A stretch of DNA of 64,000 nucleotides, taken from positions 1,483,501 to 1,547,500 of the forward strand of contig CM048842.1 of assembly GCA_026545765.1 (NCBI GenBank). The letters are read 5' to 3'. The notes below the pieces were generated by a model that worked only from the letters and a program-made list of their open reading frames with translations, was not told the origin of the DNA and ran no database searches. Below, piece by piece: positions 35,919 to 45,642 of the stretch. Source of the stretch: Plantago major. Its lineage: Eukaryota > Streptophyta > Magnoliopsida > Lamiales > Plantaginaceae. Numbering within the stretch: position 1 is the first letter of the stretch; every line of letters begins with the position of its first letter. The translations under genes were made by a program, and so were the position numbers.

Positions 35919-36215
35919 TTAGGGACGGATTTATCCGTCCCTAAACCCTTGCCGATTCGTCCTAATCCGTTAGGGACGGATAGGGACGCCCGTCCTTAAA
36001 ACGGGCGTCTCTAACCGTTTAGGGACGGATATATTATCCGTCCCTAACCAGGTGGTCAAACACCATTAGAGACGGATAATATCCGTCTCTAATGGCTGTG
36101 ACCATTAGGGACGGATAAATCCGTCCCTAATCCGTCTCTAAGGTTAGGGACGGATAAATCCGTCCCTAATCAACGGGATGGTTTAGGGACGGATTTATCC
36201 GTCCTAAACCGCTTT
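35919..36215. repeat. CACTA subterminal repeats (end next to 35899)
   Basis: About a dozen GGGACGGAT or ATCCGTCCC units in alternating orientation, often fused as GGGACGGATTTATCCGTCCC palindromes. In En/Spm such units bind the TNPA-type protein. Confidence 0.9.
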
Positions 36216-36411
36216 TTTTATGTTTTTTATTTTTATGTTTTTTACATTTCACCTGTTTTACAATGTAGTCGTAGATAATATACCCGAAAGTGATAAAATT
36301 ACATTAATTAAAATAGAGATTCGATAAAATATCCGAACAAAAGACTAAATATCCGAATAAAATGAATAGTGTGAAAAGTATGTATCTAGAACAACGTAAG
36401 TACATGAGCAT

Positions 36412-38389
36412 CTAAGAACCGGGAGGAGGCGGTGGTTGTTGGTTCGCAGCGAACATCTGTTGTGTCATCTCATCCATCCGACGAGTGATATGAGCTTGCT
36501 GCTCTAGAAGTTGATCGATCGTTTGCTTGAGAGGATTCATCAGCTCATTCACCTGCTCTTGAGTGTAGAAATTTTCATGTGATGAGGATGCCTGCGACAC
36601 TTGAGAAGCTACATTGGGTGACAATGAAGGGCCCAAACTGCCGAGCCCATACACTCGACCCTTAGCGTCCATCGGATTAACTTGGAAGAATATTTGGTCC
36701 TGCTCTCGAATTGTGAGTTCATGACCATCGATCATCCTCTCCTCCATAATCCGCTCCACCTCAGTCTACAATAGTGTAGTGCATACGAAATGAGATACAG
36801 TTTTAGGAAGATACGCTCGAGCCATAATATACACAAATATAAATGTGAACCTTAACAAAGAAACATACCCCAATTTGCTCGCTAGGATCACCCACATGCC
36901 ATTCTTCATTTTGCCTTCTTGAAGTGGTGAAGAGCAGTAGTGGGCTCCCCGGCATGGAGCTGAAGAACATGCAAACAAGTAGAAAGTTGTTAGAAATGAA
37001 AGCAAAAAAACATAAGTACAAATCATATTGCAAGTCAGAAATAACATATATACTAACCGACATCTGGCGGTCTGTAACAACAGCCCGCGACCCATAATGA
37101 TGCCTGGAGGTGCCTGTACCATCTCGCGCCTCAGTCAACCGGTTCGCTCTGTTCTTCTCCGCCATGTCCATGACCAAAGGATCTCTCCAGTACTCCTGCC
37201 AACGTGCCCACTCATCATCCCCCATCCACTGCGGCTTTACCCCAGAGGCTTTCATGTTGCAAACCATCCTCTTATAACACTCTGACCCAACAGTCTCGAA
37301 AACAGGCCACAGTTGGGGAATGAGGGCATTGGGAATGAAGTAGTACTTCTACAACATTTCCATAAGTAGCAAGCCCAAATAGATTAATGAAAGCTGGAAT
37401 TTAAAGTAAACACAAGTACAGTGGCTAACATACCACGAAATCAGCACAACAAGTTCAGTAATGGTGACTAACATATCACCCAAGTACAGTGGCTAACATA
37501 CCACGAAATCAACACAGTGTGAAAGAATAGTGACTAACATATCACTCAATTACAGTGGCTAACATACCACTCAAATTGTCCTAAAATTTACTAACACAAT
37601 GGTGACTAACATATCACCCAAGTACAGTGGCTAACATACCACTCAATCAGCACAACAAGTTCAGTAATGGTGACTAACATATCACCCAAGTACAGTGGCT
37701 AACATACCACTCAAATTGTCCTAAAATTTACTAACACAATGGTGACTAACATATCACCCAAGTACAGTGGCTAACATACCACTCAATCAGCACAACAAGT
37801 TCAGTAATGGTGACTAACATATCACCCAAGTACAGTGGCTAACATACCACTCAAATCAGCACAACAAGTCAAAGAACATGGATAAAGCTTTGTAACATTT
37901 AAGCTTACCCGCATCTCATCAAAATAATGATGCTTCATCCTCTCCGGGAGCGTAGACCACTTCTCCCCTCCTTCACCCGTTTTCTCCCTTCGAAGTCTTA
38001 TAATCTTACCAAGATTTTCGGAGGCACCCGGTGGCCAAAGCCTGTTACAAATGAGATAGACATGAAACAACCTTTATTAGTATATTCATGTAACATTTAG
38101 TAATTATCTGAAGTTATATTCTACAAATGCATAATACTTACTTCTTCCCGTTCGGGAACAAAACCGGCTTCCCATTCCAACTAGCACCGGGTGTCAGAAC
38201 GGTGTAGGGACACCCGTCGGAGGATAAGTCAGCAAACATGGGTGACGTCCCCACGCTCGAGCGATTGAGTCTCGAGCACTGTGTTGTGAACTCCCAATGT
38301 CATAACCCAGAAGAACTACCCGCATCAGGACCACTACTAGTACCACTAATGGCCGGTGGACGGTATGTGGACCTCCTATGCCTCGGCAT
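36412..38389 (-). CDS. CACTA second gene (Transposase_24/TNPA-type), multi-exon
   Basis: It starts MPRHRRSTYRPPAISGTSSG at 38389. Later exons encode RLWPPGASENLGKIIRLRRE (near 38040), VKPQWMGDDEWARWQEYW (near 37230) and an internal segment matching EKNRANRLTEARDGTGTSRH. The last exon (36412-36765) ends with RIMEERMIDG, a coiled-coil-like NELMNPLKQTIDQLLEQQAH and a Pro-rich tail. This order matches the plant En/Spm Transposase_24 family, which binds subterminal repeats. Exon borders are only approximate. The intron at about 37350-37910 contains the hairpin array. Intactness cannot be judged from this reading. Confidence 0.75.
37412..37866. repeat. intronic array of alternating 18-bp hairpins
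   Basis: Seven AGTGG-CTAACATA-CCACT-type and six GGTGA-CTAACATA-TCACC-type perfect or near-perfect inverted repeats alternate at roughly 26- and 42-bp spacing. Starts of the first type: about 37420, 37488, 37554, 37626, 37694, 37766, 37834. All share the 8-nt loop CTAACATA while arm bases change in pairs (one copy has AGTGA..TCACT). A longer unit of about 140 bp also repeats. Confidence 0.9.
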
Positions 38390-38529
38390 CTGCAAATTCA
38401 TACAACAAGTGTTAGTAAGAAAGACGAGATGAATTGGCAGGTAAAACATATATAATAGACACTTAATTAATAAAGCATATATAACAAGTTGTAGTAACAA
38501 GTTGTAATCAAGAACCACCAGTATACACA

Positions 38530-41500
38530 TACCCTCGTCCTCCTCGCCCGTGGTTAAGTCTACATATTGGTCTTCATGCAGCTCAATGTACTCATCAGGA
38601 GCATGTACAACATTTCATTGTTTCATCAACAACCTCTTCTTGGTACGAGTTGGTAATTGAGTCGTCCTTCTTAACGCGTACTCTACTGGGCGGGCAGATA
38701 TGTATATCGCGACCCGATTGCCTTGTCACGTTTCAGGCTTGGATATTCAATGAATACCACTTGGCGTGCTTGGGTAGCCAAGATAAACGGTTCGTACTTA
38801 CGGTACCTCCTCCTATGGTTAATGTCAACCATCTCATCTTGCTTTGCTTCCTCGTACCGGTGGAGTAGGATCATACCGATCGACATCAAGCGAAGGTTCT
38901 TTTCAAAGGCAAACCGGAATATTCAAGCCGCACGATTCGCTTCAACTTTCCGTAGAAATCATACAAATCAGATAAATCTTGCCCACTAACACACACCCCT
39001 GAATTGCTTGTGGCCTTGCTCGTGTTAGATTCAACCGTGTCGAACCTAAGACCATTGACTATGTACGATGAGAATGTGGAGACCTTTCTGTTTGGTCCCT
39101 CCGCTAGAGCTACTAAGTAAGGAGATGTGATGTTGTTGATAGGATCTCGGACATACTCCTTGAACGAGGTGGGAATTCTGTTTCCAATTTCGCTTCAAGT
39201 TGTGACTCAATCTCATCATCTGTCAATATTGGATTCTTCTCCAGACAACGCTCTTTGAACTCCCTATGGACACGATTGGTATGCATGATTAGTTAACTAG
39301 TAGTTAGATATTCAAATTCATGAAGCCCCTAGTAAGAAAGCTACTCACCCAGCAAATTTCACCATAAATTCATCAACTTCAGTACAGTTCGAGAGGACAT
39401 AATACTGGGCTGCCAACATTTCCCTATCATTCAGCCATGATGTATTTTTCTTCCCCATAGGTCTCCCTGAGACCCTAAAAACAGAAATAGCATCATCATC
39501 ATCCTCTTGAACTTCGAATGTGTCTGCGTTTCGAGACGGCCTAGATGCCTTTGTGGGAACGTGGTCTCCAAAGTAATAGGAGCAGAAGGTTGCAGCTTCC
39601 TCTCGCACGTATGCATTGGCCATCGATCCCTCAGGCCTACCTTTGTTGCTGACATACCTCTTCAATTTTCCCAAGTACCTGCAATGCATATACTTTTGGG
39701 TAATATAATGTGACTTTGGAAAATTCAGACATTTGAATTGAATGATTGTCTTCATATATTACACACCTCTCGAATGGATACATCCATCGATATTGAACCG
39801 GTCCAGCAAGCCTCGCTTCGTGTGGGAGGTGAACCGGCAAGTGTTCCATAGAATCAAAGAAGCTCGGTGGGAAGATACGCTCGAGCTTGCACAGAATCAA
39901 TGGTATGTTGCTTTCAAGGTTTGCTAACACTTGATCATCAACCACCCTTGCGCATAAATTCTTGAAAAATAAGCTCAGCTCAGTGAGAGCCATCCATACA
40001 GGTTTAGGTAGCAGTTCTCGAAATGTAACCGGGAGAAGCCGCTCCATAAACACATGACAATCGTGGCTCTTCATTCCATACATCTTCGTCTTCTTCAAAT
40101 CCACATCGGCCCAACTTTGAGGCATAATTGTCGGAAACTTCAAGCCCCTAACCCAATCAAACAGCTTGTTCCTAGATTCAGTATCAATCGTGTAACATGC
40201 CTTGGGCCACTGCCCCTTCTCATTCCGCGTTGTCAACTCAGGCCTTTTACACCATGTATCCAACTCGGCTCTAGATTTAACGTTATCCTTTGTCTTTCCG
40301 GGAATGTTACAAATCGTGTTGAAGCAGTTCTCGAACACATTCTTCTCAATGTGCATGAAATCCAACATGTGACGTATAGGAAGACTGCTCCAATAAGGCA
40401 AGTCCCAGAAGATGCTTCTCTTCTTCCATCCACATTTGTTCTCAATTTTCTTGTTATGCTTCTCCCACCCAAGTTCAGTCACTTTCATAAGACCCAGCCT
40501 ATCAATCTCCATAAAGTCATGCACTAGTAAGTTGTCTCGGAGGGCCTTTAATCTCTACTTTGTTTTTCAAGAATTGATTCTTGTTCTTCCTAAACGGATG
40601 GTTCCTTGGTAGAAACCTACGATGACAGTCAAACCAAGATTCTTTCCCGCTCTCCTTGATCGAATGCATCGTTGTCCTCCAAACAATGTGGACAAGCATG
40701 AAAACCCGCGATTTCCTTCCAGATAGCATTGAATAAGCGGAAAATCACTCACGGTCCACAATAGTCTTTGCTCTCAAGGTAAAGTTCTTCTTCGTTGACA
40801 CATCATATGCGGTGATACCATTTTCCCACAACTCAATCGGCTCCTTAATTAAGTGCAAGAACACATCCGATTTATCACCGGATCACCGCCCGCACCAACG
40901 CATCAGAACATGAACGGTTCCTTCATGCACTCACCGGCGGGTTATGCGGTGTCGGCATGATCGCCAACAAGAGTACTTCGGTCACTTCCAAGCGGGTTAA
41001 AACCATCCGTATAAAGCCCCAAACGTACATTTCTAGATTCGCCGCAAACTCCGGATATGTCTTGTCGAACTCTTTCCATGCGGTGAGTCGATGGGTGCTC
41101 CATTATACCCATGCATCCGCCTCCTACTCTCTCCTTGTGCTAACGCATTTTATCAAGACAAGCACTTGAAGCGTCTGACCTCTTCAAACGAGGTGCTAGA
41201 GGAAGTACCACATTTTCTTATGTGGGAGATTTTTCTTCCGGCGTTTCTTTGAAGCCCCTCCTTATAACGCTTATAGCGGTCCTTACCACAAAACTTGCAC
41301 TTGAGAGATCTACATCCTCCCCAATAGATCATGCACATATCAGGACGATACATGGTTACCATAGGACCCCAACCCGCATCTTTTTCTTCGCTTGGTAAAA
41401 GTTGGTGGGTACTAGGTTTAGTTCGAGCAACACTGATAACAATTATGCGTAGTTATTGAAGCTCACTTGATTGGCCACCTCGGCCTTACAACTCATTAGC

Positions 41501-42040
41501 CGAGACAACAAAGACAACTCAGTGTGCTTCTGACACCCCGGCCAAATTGGCTTCTTTGATGATTCCAACAAGTCAAAGAACACCTGATCCTCGGAATTCG
41601 GTGGCTCCTCCACATCCCGATCGGTGTCCATGAACTCTGGACCCGCTTAACATCATACACCATTTGCTCAATCCTCTCATGATCGGGATTAGCATCGGAT
41701 GTGGCGTATTTTGAGTACTACCCATCACATTTTGCTTCCTTCTTTACGCTTAGGAATACTCCATAGTCCATGAACGGTATTGATTCCTCACCATGATAAC
41801 ACCATACCTCATACTCTTCATTCTGAACCCTTACGTTTCAAGTGCTCGACTACCGTTCTAGGAGGCAAAAATTGTCTATTCCTACATTTGTTCGCATTGC
41901 AAGGGCACTTCATCATCCCCCGACTCAAACAAGTAGTCTGTGTAAGTGCAAAAGCAATGAAGGCTTCAACCCCTTCCACAAAACTAGATTGAATTCTGCC
42001 AATAACGGTCTTGGTACATCCATGAACGATCGGGATTCAT
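38530..42040 (-). pseudogene. CACTA transposase (TNP2-type), frame interrupted
   Basis: Order on the minus strand: Transposase-associated domain from ATG at 42040 (NPDRSWMYQDRYW), a Cys-rich part (CKFCGKDRYKRY near 41290), the Tnp2 core (RSIFWDLPYWSSLPIRHMLD and MHIEKNVFENCFNTI near 40400), DUF4218 (EARLAGPVQYRWMYPFER, KGRPEGSMANAYVREEAATF near 39650) and DUF4216 (YEPFILATQARQVVFIEYPS near 38750), then an acidic end. The 40524-39637 stretch is open for 295 codons; elsewhere several frame changes occur. Full-length TNP2 genes encode about 1000 residues. Confidence 0.85.
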
Positions 42041-42073
42041 AATTCAACAATTAACTGCGTCTCAATTTATTAG

Positions 42074-42320
42074 ATTTATAACATTTATACAATTACGTAT
42101 TTAGTTTCATTACAATTACAATTACATTTTTAATTATGATACGGTAACAATTGGTAATGAATTACATGCATTTTACTATTACAATTCAATCCTTTTAGTT
42201 ATAACATTTATACCATTACGTATTTAGTTTCATTACAATTACAATTACATTTTTAATTATGATACGGTAACAATTGGTAATGAATTACATGCATTTTACG
42301 ATTACAATTCAATTTTCTAG
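42074..42320 (+). repeat. tandem duplication of about 124 bp inside the CACTA
   Basis: TTACGTATTTAGTTTCATTA...ATTACATGCATTTTAC occurs twice head to tail with very few differences, just upstream of the TNP2 start. Confidence 0.85.
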
Positions 42321-42906
42321 TAGTTAAACTTCCATATATCTATTAACATTACAAATTGTAGATGAAAATATTATTGATTGTTTTTATGTTAATACTCCAA
42401 AATTATATTAAAATCACCAAAATCACCAAATTGTCTCCAAACACACAATTAAATCTTCATAATCCTAGTACGTATACGAAAATAGCTAAGTAAATACCCT
42501 ACACAATTACAATAATAGTAACATCATACTAGCAATCCAATTTCACAATAAATATATCAATTTCACACCTCAAAGCTAACCCAATACGTAATATAATCTA
42601 AATTATCTACTACATACTTCCTATAACAATCCAATTGATCAAACTAGTCGAAATTCATAAAATTCCCAAATTTTAAAAAGTAAGGGTTTTAGCAAAATAC
42701 CTTCAATTTGGAAAAAATAGCGGATGAAAGTTGAAATTGATGCACAATCCGAGCTCCTTGTCCGACGAGCTTGAAAACGAGACCAAGATTGGCGGAATCG
42801 AGATTTGGCGGAAAATGTTTGGGACGAATTGGGGGAAGAAAGGAAGAAAGAAGAAGGAAATGTGGAAATGGGGGATTCTGCCCGTGTTCTGTTATTACAT
42901 TGGACT

Positions 42907-43230
42907 TTTAGGGACGGATATTTATCCGTCCCTAAGCCGTCTCTACAATTAGGGACGGATATATATCCGTCCCTAAAAAAATTTTTTTTTTTGTTTTTTT
43001 CGGTCAATTTGTTTTGGGACGGATAAAAATCCCTAAAACAGGGACGGATTACATAATCCGTCCCTAAGTAAGCACGGATTAGGGACGGATTGTGTAATCC
43101 GTCCCTAATTAAGGACGGATTAGGGACGGATAGGCCTATCCGTCCCTAATCCGTCCCTAAACACGCCGATTCGTCCCTAACTTAGGGACGGATAAATATC
43201 CGTCCCTAATTTCCGTCCCTAAAACTGACT
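42907..43230. repeat. CACTA subterminal repeats (end next to 43242)
   Basis: Dense GGGACGGAT / ATCCGTCCC units, many paired as palindromes, mirror those at 35919-36215. Confidence 0.9.
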
Positions 43231-43242
43231 TTTCTTGTAGTG

Positions 43243-43245
43243 GTC
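43243..43245. repeat. CACTA target duplication GTC, right copy
   Basis: Identical to 35896-35898. Confidence 0.9.
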
Positions 43246-44585
43246 GTACCCAACAGCCAAAGCAGACTTGCCGTATACAAAGGAATGCCACTCAATCGAG
43301 CAACACGCTCCTCTATTGCTTCAAACTTACACCGACCACTCTTCCACCAATCTTACGCTCCAGTCCTGAGTCATTTGCTAGACCCAACAGAAGTGCCATT
43401 TCCCCCAAACAACTTTGTGATCTTTGAGTGCTGATAACCGGTTTACCCTCTACAGGTATCTTGAACAGATAATAAACATCATGAAAAGTGATAGTCATCT
43501 CACCAAATGGTAGGTGAAAGCTGTTGGTCTCAGGCTGCCATCTCTCCACAAAAGCCGATATCAAAGAAGAGTCTATCGACTCGAACATGCAACTGTCCAG
43601 GTGGGATATCCGACTATCACTCAACTATCTAAGAACCTCAACATCATTTACCTGTAAATAGCCACGTCTTCCATATATGGAATGGCAGGTCAACGGTCTT
43701 CAAAATGACTGCATGAAAGGAATATGTTAGATGATACATTACTACTTGATTAGGTACTTTAAAAAACTAAATAAAACCATGTTAAACATCTACATGTAGA
43801 TCTTAACCACCAACTTACCTCGTTTCCATTCCATATGTGATAAGCAATATGGTTTCCAAATGTGGTAATCAAGTCCTTCAGCTTAGGCACTCCATCATCT
43901 ACCATACTAGTCGTACTATCATACCCAGAATCATCATTTTCCCTACTCGTCCCTTGTAGATTGATCGCTGATACATGCTCCCCATACGATTGCTCATCAT
44001 CAGTAGCATATGAGTATAGTGGTGGAACCATCGGGCCTTTTCCTTTCCCTCTCCTGGCACCATCGTGGTGGTAATCCTCCCTTCGGCGTGATGCTTGCTC
44101 CTCTGCTTTCTCTCTCTCGCATCTGAGTTCTTACCGAGATAACTGCCCATCATCATCATCATCCTCCTCATCATCATCGTAATCATCAGAGTTGAAGCTT
44201 GGAGAAGTCAACAAATACTTTGTAATACACAAAATAAATCAACGAAGGTTTCGAGCACTAAAACTTGCTACAATTATTACAATACATATTCACAACAATT
44301 CGGCAAAAATGCATAAACATTAAGTTTTATTAGGCAAAATTTAGACTAAATAATGTTAAAAATATTAATACCTGGAGAAATTATCAAAGTTCGAATAGGA
44401 GTCGCATTATGAGTGTGGGATGCCGAGTTCCCACCATGATGAAGCGTATTCATGTTATCAGCATCCCTAGCAGCCACTCTGTCATCTACTGCTCGCTTCC
44501 GACGTGATCCGGTAACAATTCGACCATGGAGACGTCCGGAATTATCAACTACTACTCTTTGTTTTCCAGATCGACCCTTATCCAT
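43243..44585 (-). pseudogene. plant mobile domain (PMD, MAIN-like) gene, 5' part
   Basis: Exon 1 is 44585-44372 (MDKGRSGKQRVVVDNSGRLH, basic). An acidic exon follows to about 43820, holding one stop (DDDDDGQLSR then TAA) and ending KLKDLITTFGNHIAYHIWNG. The PMD core at 43624-43260 reads RISHLDSCMFESIDSSLISA, FVERWQPETNSFHLPFGEMT and ITFHDVYYLFKIPVEGKPVI. The frame stops near 43313. The reading then enters the CACTA and resumes at 35898. PMD proteins (MAIN, MAIL1) act in nuclear silencing in host genomes, and PMD genes are known cargo of MULEs and retroelements; here it is the convergent partner of a MULE transposase. Confidence 0.8.
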
Positions 44586-44869
44586 CTACATTAAACAATA
44601 AACAAAAGAAATCAACAAAGAATCCGTACCAACCAAAACGACATGCAAAATATGAGAAGAAATACACATAATTACATAACAACAATTATTATACATGTAT
44701 AACACAAAATTAGGTCACATATATAATAAAACTTGCTAGAATAATTTACAATAATTATAACATGCATTATAAATAGAATAATTACAATATGTTCATGAAA
44801 CATTAGGCAAAATTTAGACCATATAATCGAGAACAATTAGTAGAAAAAGCAAGAAAAAAAGTGTTAAAC

Positions 44870-45090
44870 CGGATCGGTTCTCGTCATAACCGGACCAAAG
44901 AAACAAAAAAAAAAACTAAAAACCGGTTCTGGAATGAACGGGTTCTAACCAGGACCGGATCTGGTCAGATCCGATTCTGGTGAGAACCTGGTTCTCGTCA
45001 AATCTAGATCTGACGAGAGCCAAGCTCCGATCGGAGCTTGGTTAAAGCTCTCGGAGCAGAATCACAAGCTCGATCAGACTTTCTGGATTC
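44870..45090. repeat. palindrome-rich AGCTCCGATCGGAGCT patch
   Basis: AAGCTCCGATCGGAGCTTGG at about 45023 and related CTCGGAGC/GCTCGATC phrases, similar in style to the bodies of the MITEs at 3112 and 50431. It lies upstream of the PMD gene inside the MULE. Confidence 0.45.
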
Positions 45091-45642
45091 GCTGTTGCTT
45101 ACCGAGTCTGCGAATCCGGCCAATTTGGCCCATTTTTGCCGGAGCTCCGGCGACTTTCGAAATTGACGAACGAAAATGTAATAAAACTAACCTTGATGAT
45201 TCTTCAAATGCTCCTTCGTGTTCATCGATTGTGTTCGTTCGAATATTAAAGGAGGAAGTGTATGTAAGGTAGTTCAAATGTAAAATTTAAAATGTTTTTG
45301 GATAAAATTGTATTATTTTGAAGTTAGTGGGTTGTTTTATAATTTACTATAATTTTGGTGACAATTGCAAAATGTTAGAAATGTGTTATGTGTTTAGTAA
45401 AAACGGTTCTGCGTTTAACACGCCCCCTCTAGATTAGATCTAAGCTTTCTCATTTGCTGCAGTTGGCCTAGGAGTGGTCTAATACTGGTAGCTAAGCCTA
45501 AAAGCCAAAACCCTTTGGTTGTCTTCACCAATTCATCAAAAATCCCCAAATTTGAAAACCCAAAACCCTTTCCCCCCAATCAGCTTCATTTTCACGCTCA
45601 CTGAAACTCCGCCACCAACAACCGCCGCTCCACCGCCACGCC

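Larger units (their letters stand above)
35899..43242 (-). mobile_element. CACTA (En/Spm-type) transposon, 7344 bp
   Basis: Termini are CACTACAAGAAAAATTAGG and, reversed, CACTACAAGAAAAGTCAG, flanked by perfect GTC duplications. Both subterminal zones (35919-36215, 42907-43230) are packed with TTAGGGACGGAT / ATCCGTCCCTAA units in both orientations. Two minus-strand genes are present: a TNP2-type transposase (about 38530-42040) and a TNPA/Transposase_24-type gene (36412-38389). It sits inside the PMD gene of the surrounding MULE and is therefore younger than it. Confidence 0.95.
33379..45427. mobile_element. MULE with FAR1-type transposase and PMD gene, split by a CACTA insertion
   Basis: Long inverted termini are clear: the left, from 33384, has GTTAAACGTAGAACATTTT, CTAAACGCAGAACAC and TAACATATTGCAA; the right reversed has GTTAAACGCAGAACCGTTTT, CTAAACACATAACAC and TAACATTTTGCAA. 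Flanking TCTAGATCA (33370-33378) and TCTAGATTA (45428-45436) agree at 8 of 9 positions as an imperfect target duplication. Without the nested CACTA (7.34 kb) the element is about 4.7 kb. It holds a truncated transposase (+) and a convergent plant mobile domain gene (-). Confidence 0.8.

Noticed and set aside
37412-37866. CRISPR array
   Set aside because: Repeats and spacers are both repeated and the setting is a plant CACTA intron; there are no unique spacers or cas genes.
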